Made by a program: the position numbers and the translations under genes. From assembly GCA_030606765.1 (NCBI GenBank), contig JAUWFX010000087.1, forward strand, positions 1 to 7,570: a DNA stretch of 7,570 nt. The letters run 5' to 3'. The notes under the pieces were generated by a model. That model was not told the DNA's origin, searched no databases, and saw nothing but the letters and a program-made list of their open reading frames with translations. Positions 1 to 6,432 of the stretch are shown here, one piece after another. Within the stretch, counting starts at the first letter, position 1; each line of letters starts with the position of its first letter. The stretch comes from Dehalococcoidia bacterium. Its GTDB lineage: Bacteria > Chloroflexota > Dehalococcoidia > GIF9 > AB-539-J10.

Positions 1-2
1 TG

Positions 3-26
3 GATAAGAACCAGTTTAAAGCGTAG
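3..26 (+). CDS. possible C-terminal end of an upstream gene (partial)
   Basis: In frame 3 the first bases read DKNQFKA and then a TAG stop at 24-26. The stop overlaps the Shine-Dalgarno of the next gene (AGGAGG at 25-30), an arrangement typical of tightly packed operon genes. Only seven codons are visible, so neither the family nor the reality of the gene can be judged. If real, the protease gene at 36 is not the first gene of its operon. Confidence 0.3.
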   Translation, partial: DKNQFKA

Positions 27-35
27 GAGGAGTCC

Positions 36-806
36 ATGATAGATTCCCCAGTCAGCTTTTTCGTCTCCTTCTTTCAAAACCCCAGTGCCTTAGGGATTGG
101 TCTGGCTATAGCCTTCGGTGCGGTCTGGCTGGCCGGTTACCGGCCGCCGCTAGTTAGGAAACCCTGGCTCTGGGCAGACCTCGCAGCTAGTGCCATTCTA
201 ACCCTGGCCGCTGTTAGCTTTATTCAAATTCCCCTCCAGAACTGGACTGAACAAGCGCTGAGCCATGTCGGGATTCTTGTGGCGGGGATACCACTAGTAC
301 TCCTCGCCGGACTGGTGCAGGAAGGGTCAAAGCTGGTGCCGGCGGTCGTCTTCTGGTGGCGTAGCGGCAAGAATATTGCCCCCAAGGCAGGACTCAACAT
401 CGGCGCTGTGGCTGGAGCTGGATTTGGCATCTTCGAAGCGCAGTGGGCTCACAATGCCATCTTCGCCTCAGAGTGGACCTGGGCAGCAGTGCAAACCTAC
501 GGCTTCATGACGCTGGCGGGATTTTGGGAGAGGTTCTTTGTCTTTGCCGTAGCCGCTCATATCGCTTTTTCCGCCCTGGCCGGGTATGGTCTGGCCAAGG
601 GCTGGGGATGGCAGTTCTTCCTCATAGCCTCTGTCCTGCACGGCTTAATGAACTATAGCGCAGTTTTGGTTCAGGCAGGGCTCTTTACCGTCGTTCATTT
701 GGAAATCTATGTTGCCGTACTGGCCGTGCTGATAACGGCCTGGGCCCTGTGGCTCCGCTGGAGAAAAAAGGCAGCTACGGCTGATTCTGCAATATCATCT
801 CCATGA
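36..806 (+). CDS. YhfC/PrsW-type intramembrane protease, polytopic membrane protein
   Basis: A 256-residue, strongly hydrophobic protein with about seven or eight predicted membrane segments, spread from about residue 17 to 240, and a short basic tail (RWRKK). Seen directly: QEGSK (E96, K99), GFGIFEA (E134), ER (E165-R166) ten residues before H175, and HGLMN (H202, N206). This spacing of Glu, Glu, His and His-x3-Asn inside membrane helices matches the YhfC branch of the PrsW/CPBP (Abi-like) intramembrane protease superfamily, where such residues form the catalytic site. The substrate cannot be told. Related proteins cleave anti-sigma factors or process exported peptides, but no such partner is nearby. 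The start is ATG 36 with AGGAGG at 25-30. The next gene begins four bases after the stop, so the two are probably translationally coupled. Composition is visibly GC-richer than the enzyme gene at 1770. A diverged copy of its last codons lies at 6708-6782. Confidence 0.72.
   Translation: MIDSPVSFFVSFFQNPSALGIGLAIAFGAVWLAGYRPPLVRKPWLWADLAASAILTLAAVSFIQIPLQNWTEQALSHVGILVAGIPLVLLAGLVQEGSKLVPAVVFWWRSGKNIAPKAGLNIGAVAGAGFGIFEAQWAHNAIFASEWTWAAVQTYGFMTLAGFWERFFVFAVAAHIAFSALAGYGLAKGWGWQFFLIASVLHGLMNYSAVLVQAGLFTVVHLEIYVAVLAVLITAWALWLRWRKKAATADSAISSP
702..768 (+). repeat. 3' end of the YhfC gene, matching 6708-6765
   Basis: Coding bases 702-768 (residues E223 onward) are the intact-gene member of a diverged direct repeat whose other member is fused to the threonine dehydratase remnant. 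The similarity begins at GAAATCTATGTTGCC in both places and fades after the WRWRK-type basic tail (RWRKK here, RWRKT there). Confidence 0.75.
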
Positions 807-810
807 AGTT

Positions 811-1035
811 ATGGTCGCGAAAAAAAGCATTTTGCTCTGGGAGTTAGCAGGAATCATCTTCATAGTTGTTTTGGGGTCGGTGCTGCACTTTGCGTTCGAG
901 TGGTCCGGTCGCCGGACTCCCGTCGCCCCGATTGCCGCTGTGAATGAAAGTGTATGGGAACATCTCATGTCCCCCTTACTAAGAAAGCTTAACCACCTTC
1001 CCTCGAATAAGAGAGTGGCACTCGGTGAATTGTAG
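811..1035 (+). pseudogene. truncated DUF6512-family membrane protein
   Basis: The first 52 residues look like the N-terminus of the DUF6512 family: WELAGIIFIVVLGSVLHF (a membrane helix), EWSG, then VNESVWEHL (residues 44-52, ending at base 966). Family members normally continue with several more membrane helices to roughly 170-190 residues. Here the similarity stops after EHL, and 22 unrelated polar/basic residues follow to a stop at 1033-1035. Neither other forward frame resumes the family sequence after 966, so this looks like a truncation or recombination breakpoint and not a single frameshift. It starts four bases after the protease stop, suggesting the two once formed a unit. The function of DUF6512 is unknown. 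The short product could still be made, so calling it a pseudogene is inference. Family recognition is from memory of the WEL...LHF...EWSG...VNESVWEH pattern. Confidence 0.62.
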
Positions 1036-1148
1036 CCAAAGTTTCTTCGGTTCTATTTTAGGTCTTGCTATCCAGTGGACTTATCATTAAGATATTGCAG
1101 GGAAAATAATCAAAACAAGAATAGATTATCTTGTAAAAGGAGAAAAAC

Positions 1149-1316
1149 ATGGCAGAAGAAAGACAACGCTGGTACCAGCGCCGTTCCGCGACTTTGATAG
1201 GCCCTATCTGGTTCATCGGCTGGCTATTTACAATCGGTTATGCCAGTCTGGTTTGGTGGCAGATTTTGCTTGCCTTAATAGTCTGGCCGTACTTTCTAGG
1301 GCGGGCACTGATCTGA
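1149..1316 (+). CDS. 55-residue small membrane protein, unknown function
   Basis: A 55-codon reading frame from ATG 1149 to TGA 1314-1316. The Shine-Dalgarno AAAAGGAG (1135-1142) lies six bases upstream, one of the best in the window, which supports real translation. The N-terminus is polar and basic (MAEERQRWYQRRS). It is followed by hydrophobic stretches at about residues 15-31 and 33-51 separated by a short turn, with many Trp and aromatic residues (PIWFIGWLF, VWWQILLALIVWPYF). This predicts a two-helix hairpin with the basic N-terminus on the cytoplasmic side. I do not recognise a named family. The gap to the truncated gene upstream is 113 bases, so it may have its own promoter, but I could not pick a convincing one. 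It could be a subunit or regulator of a membrane complex; nothing nearby identifies the partner. Confidence 0.6.
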   Translation: MAEERQRWYQRRSATLIGPIWFIGWLFTIGYASLVWWQILLALIVWPYFLGRALI

Positions 1317-1449
1317 CCAGTTAATGCCGTATTCTCTGATTCTTACTCTGACTCTCTGTAGCGTTTCATAGCGCTCGCCTCAGCCAAGACACAGAAATCA
1401 TGGCATACTTCCTTCCGACTCTAATTTCAAATATAAAGAAGAAGAGCGG

Positions 1450-1490
1450 TGATAGCTGCGGCTAGCTTTGAACCGGCGACCAAAGGCTTG
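1450..1490 (-). pseudogene. degenerate tRNA 3' half, possible integration-site remnant
   Basis: Read on the minus strand, 1490 down to 1450 gives the geometry of a tRNA 3' half: a variable/anticodon-side segment ending TTGGTC, a T-arm GCCGG-TTCAAAG-CTAGC (5+7+5 bases), a seven-base acceptor strand CGCAGCT, a discriminator A, and TCA where CCA would stand. The T-loop TTCAAAG fits the TTCRA rule. Two of the five T-stem pairs are weakened (one G-T, one C-A), and no 5' half with a complementary acceptor strand (AGCTGCG on the minus strand) occurs within reach. Isolated tRNA 3' ends are the usual scar of tyrosine-recombinase integration, but no integrase is in the window. Chance resemblance remains possible. 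Confidence 0.4.
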
Positions 1491-1610
1491 TTCATTTCAA
1501 ATAAGTCTAACGCTTATTAACAACTCCTCATCTTGTTAACCTATTCTAGGCAAGGTTTTCAATATCAGCAGGCTGTTCTGGCAAAAATGGCACAGCAAGA
1601 AATAGTGGTA

Positions 1611-1663
1611 GGGTGTATCATTTTGCTACCAGCGATTTGTCCGAAAACGACTGAACTAATACA
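1611..1663 (+). repeat. palindromic ~55-bp repeat, copy 1 (upstream of the Mo/W enzyme)
   Basis: The last 28 bases (1636-1663) match 4407-4434 at 26 of 28 positions. The preceding 25 bases match 4380-4406 more loosely with two gaps. The core reads CCGAAAACGACTGAACTAAT. Both copies can fold on themselves. In this copy the ends TGTAT and ATACA are complementary, and an inner imperfect stem is formed by CAGCGATTT against AAAACGACTG. The 3' end lies 106 bp before the ATG at 1770. It could be an operator or leader element, or a MITE/REP-like remnant; the sequence alone does not decide. Confidence 0.6.
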
Positions 1664-1769
1664 AACGGGCTGAGTGGATGAAGCCATTAAAGGACTGGGA
1701 AAGCCAAAAAATTATAATCTGATATATAATTCTACAATTATTCAGAAAATATATTAGAGGGAGATATCA

Positions 1770-3986
1770 ATGAGCAGTTTAGGAGAGATCAAAAAATCAA
1801 TATGTATGGGGTGTCATATTCACTGCAAAGTGGAAGGCCACTTAGTAAATGGGCGCTTAGCAAAAATCGAAGAAGATAAAGCTTTCCCAAAGGCTGAAGC
1901 GATACGCCCTGTAGTAAGAGCTTGCCCAAGGGCCAGGGCATTTCCCGATTATGTCTACCATCCAAACCGACTTACCTTTCCCTTAAAGAGAATTGGTGAG
2001 AGGGGAGATGGCAAATGGAGAGAAATCTCCTGGGAAGAGGCTTTAGATGAAATTGCAGCTAAGCTAAGTGACATAAAAGGGAGGTATGGTGCTGAAGCCA
2101 TCGCAACTAGCGTTGGTACAGCCAGAACTCACGATGAATATCGAATGCGTTTTTTGAATTTACTGGGTAGCCCCAATAATTTTGGGCAAGGCCAGATTTG
2201 TTACGGGCCGGGGAGCACGATTTCACGCGCTATTTATGGGTGGCCTGACTTCTATCCGGCGATAGGGCGTACGACTAAATGTGTTGTTATTTTAGGGGCA
2301 AACCCTCAACAAGCAGCACGAGGCTTATGGCATGCCCTTCTTTCCGCCCAGAAAGAAGGAGTTAAACTAATTGTAGTCGATCCAAGATACACTTCGACTG
2401 CTCAACGAGCTGATATTTGGCTACAGCTGAGACCAGGTACTGACTGCGCGTTATGCCTTGGCATGATTAATGTCATCATAAAAGAAGAGCTCTACGATAA
2501 GGCGTTTGTTAATAATTGGTGCTATGGCTTTGATAAATTGGCTGAGCGTGTCAAAGATTATGATTTGGATAAAGTAGCTAAAATTACCTGGGTTCCAGCA
2601 CAAAAAATAAAAGAAGCGGCTGAAATGTATGCTAAGACCAAACCAGGGGTCATTGTGCATACTATGGGAATAGAGCAGTTAGGGGTAAATTCCATAGAAG
2701 CATCGCATGCCCGATATATTTTGACTGCTATTACAGGGAATATTGATGTAAGGGGTGGGGAAGAGATGCGTAGTCATTATCCTTTACTCGTACCGCAATA
2801 TGATATTGAGCTAAATGAAAAGCTCTCGCCTGAGCAAAGAGCCAAACAACTCGGGTCAGATAAATTCAGACTTTTGTCCAAAAATGGAGAGGCTCTCATC
2901 TCTCAATACGCCAAAAGTAAGCTGGGCACAACCCACACTACCTTTGCCCATGCGCCTACTGTTTTCCGTGCCATGCTCACCGGGAAACCTTATCCTGTCA
3001 GAGCTTTGATCACGGCAGCAAGTAATCCTTTAGTAACTCAACCAAACACAAAGTTAGTTTATAAGGCAATTAAGAATTTAGAGCTTTATGTCGTTCAAGA
3101 TTTTTGGATGACCCCTAGTAGTGAGTTAGGTGATTATGTTTTGCCAGCAGCAACTTGGTTAGAAAGACCCAGTATTTTCAATTATGACGATAGTGTCGAC
3201 TTTGTTTATGCTGGTGAACCAATGATACCATCAAGAGTAGAAGGTAAATATGACCGTAGAACCGATTATGACCTGTGGCGCGGCTTAGGGATAAGGCTAG
3301 GTCAACAAGAATTTTGGCCATGGGAAACTTTGGAAGAGGCTTTAGCTTATAGGTTAAAGCCACTGGGCTTTACTTCGATTGCTGACTTCATACAAAAAAC
3401 CGGTGGCATCTTAATCCCGCCCAAGGAAGAGAAAAAATATGAAAAAGTAGGATTTGGTACTCCTACGGGAAAGGTTGAACTTTATTCCACTATCCTCGAA
3501 AAATTAGGGTACGACCCCCTTCCAAAGTATCAGGAGCCTGTTGAAAGTCCAATTAGTATGCCAGAACTAGCTAAAGACTATCCTTTCATCCTTATCACTG
3601 GAGGAAGGGTTCAGCCTTACTATCATTCAGAGTGGCGTCAAGTTGATGCTGCACGCAAAGAACGTCCTTATCCTATAGTTCAAATAAACCCCAAAACAGG
3701 CTCTGATTTGGGCATCAGTGACGGAGATTGGGTATGGATTGAAACACCCGTAGGAAGAATCCGACAAAAATGCCAGCTTTTTGATGGCATTCTTCCTCAA
3801 GTTGTTCACGCTGAGCATGGCTGGTGGTATCCCGAGTTACCTGGAGAGGAGCCCTGGTTACATGGTGTTTGGGAATCAAATATTAATGTAGTGATTAATG
3901 ACGAGCCCCAATATTGTAGTAGCATCAGCGGTAGTTGGACACTTCGTGCATTATTATGTAAAATTTATAAGGTGAAAAGTTACTAG
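1770..3986 (+). CDS. Mo/W-bis-MGD enzyme of the acetylene hydratase-like group (molybdopterin oxidoreductase family)
   Basis: A 738-residue cytoplasmic enzyme of the DMSO-reductase superfamily, with no Tat or Sec signal. The N-terminal [4Fe-4S] motif is C12-x2-C15-x3-C19-x32-C52 with R54 two residues after the last Cys. WREISWEEALDEIA (about 83-96) and the ligand loop GQGQICYGPG (C144, probable Mo/W ligand) follow. A dinucleotide-binding segment KLIVVDPRYT comes next, then a long stretch ADIWLQLRPGTD...LGMINVIIKEELYDKAFVNNWC, closely resembling Pelobacter acetylene hydratase as I remember it. The C-terminal MopB domain begins near 590 and includes R613, which aligns with an active-site Arg of that enzyme. 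Length also fits (acetylene hydratase is about 730 residues and has no partner subunit). However, the catalytic Asp of acetylene hydratase, directly after the second cluster Cys, is His16 here, so acetylene hydration is doubtful. A redox or hydroxylase role on an unknown substrate is possible. The start is ATG 1770 with GAGGGAG at 1757-1763. No Fe-S or membrane subunit gene adjoins it. Codon and base use are more AT-rich than at 36-806. Confidence 0.85.
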   Translation: MSSLGEIKKSICMGCHIHCKVEGHLVNGRLAKIEEDKAFPKAEAIRPVVRACPRARAFPDYVYHPNRLTFPLKRIGERGDGKWREISWEEALDEIAAKLSDIKGRYGAEAIATSVGTARTHDEYRMRFLNLLGSPNNFGQGQICYGPGSTISRAIYGWPDFYPAIGRTTKCVVILGANPQQAARGLWHALLSAQKEGVKLIVVDPRYTSTAQRADIWLQLRPGTDCALCLGMINVIIKEELYDKAFVNNWCYGFDKLAERVKDYDLDKVAKITWVPAQKIKEAAEMYAKTKPGVIVHTMGIEQLGVNSIEASHARYILTAITGNIDVRGGEEMRSHYPLLVPQYDIELNEKLSPEQRAKQLGSDKFRLLSKNGEALISQYAKSKLGTTHTTFAHAPTVFRAMLTGKPYPVRALITAASNPLVTQPNTKLVYKAIKNLELYVVQDFWMTPSSELGDYVLPAATWLERPSIFNYDDSVDFVYAGEPMIPSRVEGKYDRRTDYDLWRGLGIRLGQQEFWPWETLEEALAYRLKPLGFTSIADFIQKTGGILIPPKEEKKYEKVGFGTPTGKVELYSTILEKLGYDPLPKYQEPVESPISMPELAKDYPFILITGGRVQPYYHSEWRQVDAARKERPYPIVQINPKTGSDLGISDGDWVWIETPVGRIRQKCQLFDGILPQVVHAEHGWWYPELPGEEPWLHGVWESNINVVINDEPQYCSSISGSWTLRALLCKIYKVKSY

Positions 3987-4379
3987 ATTTTGGCAGTGGA
4001 ACAGAGGAGTTCATATTTGTCTGGCACTACTGATCGATGTTGTGTATATGGTGGCAGGAAGGTGCTTAAGTTGTGATAGGGGAGGAGATACAACATAAAG
4101 GGCGAGGATGCTGTGCTTCAATGGAAGGCTGGCAACCAACCTCAGTAAAAAATGCGGCAACGCCAGGGGTAATGATGTCAATAGAAATCAAGGCAAACGT
4201 TGGCAATGCGCGGGCACTGCTGTTAAGCGAGAGGCTAAACTGCGGGAAGCAGCCGCCAGGCGAAGGGAGGTGGACAGTGGCAATAAATAAATTGGACTCA
4301 TGAACGAAGCACCAGAGCCGGCAGAGTGAACAAGAAGCCGGGGCAATAGCGGAGGCAAGTATTTGATAAAAATTGAGAA

Positions 4380-4434
4380 GGGTTGTAGCATTTTTGCCAT
4401 AGTCGGTTTGCCCGAAAACGACTGAACCAATACA
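4380..4434 (+). repeat. palindromic ~55-bp repeat, copy 2 (upstream of the amidohydrolase)
   Basis: Second copy of the element at 1611-1663, in the same orientation; the last 28 bases match at 26 positions, and both differences are C here for T there. The inner stem is stronger in this copy: AGTCG pairs with CGACT and TTT with AAA around a GCCCG loop, with one G-A mismatch. The outer ends GGTTGTA and TACACC are nearly complementary. The 3' end lies 71 bp before the GTG start at 4506, so both intact enzyme genes of the window have the element just upstream. Confidence 0.6.
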
Positions 4435-4469
4435 CCAATTAACAATCGCAATTTTAGTCCGGAAGCTAC

Positions 4470-4489
4470 ATAACAGGACGACATGTTAT
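4470..4489 (+). promoter_or_regulatory. 6-bp dyad (ATAACA/TGTTAT) beside the Shine-Dalgarno
   Basis: ATAACA (4470-4475) and TGTTAT (4484-4489) are perfect inverted repeats with an eight-base spacer, ending three bases before AAGGAGG (4493-4499). As DNA it could be an operator; as RNA a weak hairpin next to the ribosome site. A related dyad, TTAACA/TGTTAA with an 11-base spacer, lies at 1517-1539. A 6-bp AT-rich dyad is expected by chance fairly often, so this is weak. Confidence 0.22.
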
Positions 4490-4492
4490 AAA

Positions 4493-4499
4493 AAGGAGG
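4493..4499 (+). promoter_or_regulatory. ribosome binding site that fixes a GTG start
   Basis: AAGGAGG, complementary to the 16S rRNA 3' end, is six bases before GTG 4506. The only competing in-frame start, ATG 4563, has just AAGGTG at about twelve bases upstream. The strong site supports the GTG start and the 19 additional residues. Confidence 0.7.
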
Positions 4500-4505
4500 C
4501 GTTTT

Positions 4506-6293
4506 GTGATTGGAGCAGACAATCGGGCAGGAGGAGAGAATAAAGAGCAAAGGTGCGAACTGATGAAGGTGGCTTTGGGTGAGACTGAAGCTGATTTAGC
4601 CATCGTCAATGGGTCTGTAGTAAATGTTTACACCAGGGAGGTGCTTGAGCGAGCCTCTGTCCTTGTTAAAGGCAACAAAATAGCCTATGTCGGCAAGAAT
4701 GTCGGTAAATCTATTGGCTCCTTGACCAGGGTCATTGACGCCGCTGGTAAGACATTGATACCCGGGCTTGTTGACGGTCATACCCATCTAGACTCCATGT
4801 ATTCTATAAGTGAGCTATCGCGGTATGCTGTCGCCGGAGGCACTACCACTATCATTACCGAGACTTCCAACATCGCTTCGGTGCTGGCGTGTGAGGGGAC
4901 TACTGCATTCTTAAGGTCTGGCAAAAACCAACCGATAAAAGTCTTCGTTACCGTTCCACCGATGGTCACCCTGAGCCCGGTAACCGAGGAGCACGCCATC
5001 ACTGTTGGTGACCTTCGCAGGCTGTTCAGGCGAAAGGGGATTATCGGCCTGGGCGAGCCGTACTGGGGTACGGTGGTGGGTGGCAACCAACGAGTCCTTG
5101 ACCTCATCACCGAGACAATAAGCATGGGTAGAAGAGTTGATGGGCACAGCGCCGGTGCGAGCAGCAATAAGCTACAAGCATATATTTCGTCCGGCGTCTC
5201 TTCTTGTCATGAACCAACCACCGCCGAAGAGGTTATGGAAAGGCTAAGATTAGGACTGTTTATATTCATAAGGGAAGGCGAAATAAGGAGAGACCTGGAA
5301 GCCATTTCCAGGATAAGGGATGAGAATATTGACTTCACACGACTGGCGTTGTCAACCGATGGAATAGGACCATGGCAGCTTATTGATGATGGCTATATGG
5401 ACTTCGTGGTGCAGAAGGCAATCAATCTGGGTTTCAATCCTGTTCTGGCGGTACAGATGGCAAGCATTCACACGGCACGGTACTTTGGGCTAGACCACCT
5501 TATTGGTGGAATAGCCCCGGGCAAGTATGCTGACATTGTAATTGTCCCAGATTTGCGAACTATTCGGGTTGAGTGTGTAATCAGCAATGGGCAGGTTGTT
5601 TTCGAGAACGGAAGACTGGTTGTCTTGCCTAAGAGATACAAGTATCCAAGCTCAGTCCGAAACAGCGTTCGTCTAGCCCGGAATTTTAAGGCTGAGGACT
5701 TCGCTATACCCGTGGAAAGTAGCCGCAGCCAGGTGAAAGTCAGGCTGATAGACCAGGTTACCCATTTAGTCACCAGAGAGGATTTCGCAGATATGCCGGT
5801 ATCGGATGGTCAGCTCAAGCCCGACGCCAGCCAGGATATACTCAAGGTAGCTGCTATTGAGCGGTTTTATCACACCGGGAAGAGCTTCGTCGGCCTCATA
5901 AGAGGCATTGGACTTAAGCACGGGGCAATTGGTACCAGTTATGTCTGGGATTGTGGCGATATTATAGTGGTCGGCGCCGATGAAACTGATATGGCACAGG
6001 TAGTAAACAGGATTAAGGAATTAAACGGGGGAATAGTAGTATGTGCTGGGAACAGAATATTGGCTGAAATAGCGCTCCCGGTGGCGGGGACGATCTCCAC
6101 CGAATCTATGGAGACTGTAGGTACTAGGCTTCATGAGATTCAGCGGGCAGCCACTGAGCTGGGTTGTAATTCTCCCGATATACGTACGACTCTGGCCGTT
6201 CTCTCTACTCCGGCTATACCCTTTCTCCGAATATGCGAACACGGACTGTTTAATCTCAGACAGAATCAATTCGTTCATTTGGTAGTGGAGTGA
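4506..6293 (+). CDS. adenine deaminase-family amidohydrolase
   Basis: A 595-residue metal-dependent amidohydrolase with the domain order of bacterial adenine deaminase (Ade; adenine + water to hypoxanthine + ammonia), and of similar length. The N-terminal beta-sandwich ADLAIVNGSVVNVYT leads to PGLVDGHTHLDS (H92, H94). Then come GLGEP (E184), DGHSAG (H214), SSCHE (H235), and LSTDG (D285), a ligand set for a binuclear metal site. GGIAPGKYADIVIV closes the barrel domain. The Ade-type C-terminal domain carries GLIRGIGLKHGAIGTS (about 463-478) and LPVAGTISTES (about 524-534). Two positions differ from typical Ade as I remember it: the DPHEIAN segment reads ETSNIAS (119-125), losing a His, and the second Asp of the CTDD motif is Gly. 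The substrate may therefore not be adenine. The start is GTG 4506 because of AAGGAGG at 4493-4499; residues ELMKVALG upstream of the sandwich also match the family's leading helix. No purine-pathway gene adjoins it. It shares an upstream repeat with the Mo/W enzyme gene. Confidence 0.82.
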   Translation: MIGADNRAGGENKEQRCELMKVALGETEADLAIVNGSVVNVYTREVLERASVLVKGNKIAYVGKNVGKSIGSLTRVIDAAGKTLIPGLVDGHTHLDSMYSISELSRYAVAGGTTTIITETSNIASVLACEGTTAFLRSGKNQPIKVFVTVPPMVTLSPVTEEHAITVGDLRRLFRRKGIIGLGEPYWGTVVGGNQRVLDLITETISMGRRVDGHSAGASSNKLQAYISSGVSSCHEPTTAEEVMERLRLGLFIFIREGEIRRDLEAISRIRDENIDFTRLALSTDGIGPWQLIDDGYMDFVVQKAINLGFNPVLAVQMASIHTARYFGLDHLIGGIAPGKYADIVIVPDLRTIRVECVISNGQVVFENGRLVVLPKRYKYPSSVRNSVRLARNFKAEDFAIPVESSRSQVKVRLIDQVTHLVTREDFADMPVSDGQLKPDASQDILKVAAIERFYHTGKSFVGLIRGIGLKHGAIGTSYVWDCGDIIVVGADETDMAQVVNRIKELNGGIVVCAGNRILAEIALPVAGTISTESMETVGTRLHEIQRAATELGCNSPDIRTTLAVLSTPAIPFLRICEHGLFNLRQNQFVHLVVE

Positions 6294-6432
6294 GCCGCTT
6301 TGAACGTGCAACACGATCAACCTGCTCTGCTCTTTCTTGTTCAATGTCAGGATTTCCTGCATTGGTGACATTTTCGCTTAACAGTTATACGGTGGCAAAA
6401 TCGTGTGCTATTAACGTCTTCAAATGGCAGTA

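Larger units (their letters stand above)
1317..1769. other. 453-bp stretch without a protein gene
   Basis: No convincing coding frame on either strand. It contains a tRNA 3'-half-like sequence on the minus strand (1450-1490), a perfect 6-bp dyad TTAACA/TGTTAA at 1517-1539 with no following T-tract, the first copy of the palindromic repeat (1611-1663), and an AT-rich tract (about 1705-1755) leading to the next gene. Within the tract TATAAT occurs twice, at 1713-1718 and 1725-1730, but neither has a recognisable -35 hexamer at the proper distance. The gene at 1770 has GAGGGAG at 1757-1763. The promoter of the Mo/W enzyme gene is probably in the last 150 bases of this stretch. Confidence 0.6.
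3987..4505. other. 519-bp stretch without a convincing gene; GC/purine-rich middle
   Basis: After the enzyme stop, the + strand becomes G- and A-rich (about 4070-4370), unlike the AT-rich gene before it. Several overlapping frames are open here (for example GTG 4073 to 4303 and ATG 4108 to 4290), but none has recognisable protein features. They lack good start signals and overlap each other, so I treat them as chance. Short dyads occur, such as GCGG/CCGC at 4240-4256 and CCGGC/GCCGG around 4318-4342. The stretch ends in copy 2 of the palindromic repeat (4380-4434) and a dyad next to the Shine-Dalgarno of the following gene. It may be a decayed element or an unrecognised structured RNA. I see no rho-independent terminator for the upstream gene. 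Confidence 0.5.

Noticed and set aside
811..1148. DUF6512 continuing after a frameshift
   Set aside because: Both other forward frames after 966 hit stops within a few codons to about ten codons and show no membrane helix typical of the family.
1713..1730. Two TATAAT boxes as a promoter for the Mo/W enzyme gene
   Set aside because: No acceptable -35 hexamer lies 16-18 bases upstream of either, and the surrounding tract is AT-rich enough to give such boxes by chance.
1770..3986. Calling the Mo/W enzyme a true acetylene hydratase
   Set aside because: The essential Asp after the second cluster Cys is His, and I cannot run an alignment. Only the group-level call is supported.
4073..4303. Small protein genes from GTG 4073 or ATG 4108
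   Set aside because: The two overlap in different frames, neither has a properly spaced Shine-Dalgarno, and neither shows domain-like or membrane features. Chance openness in a GC-rich stretch is simpler.
4070..4440. Group II intron or transposase fragment
   Set aside because: No domain V hairpin, reverse-transcriptase motif, DDE motif or matching pair of terminal repeats could be identified.
4188..4550. 120-codon open frame on the minus strand
   Set aside because: It crosses the palindromic repeat and the ribosome site of the amidohydrolase, has no recognisable motif, and lies opposite a stretch that is open in several frames.
4778..5167. 129-codon open frame on the minus strand within the amidohydrolase gene
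   Set aside because: It is antisense to the conserved metal-binding core of the amidohydrolase and has no family features of its own.
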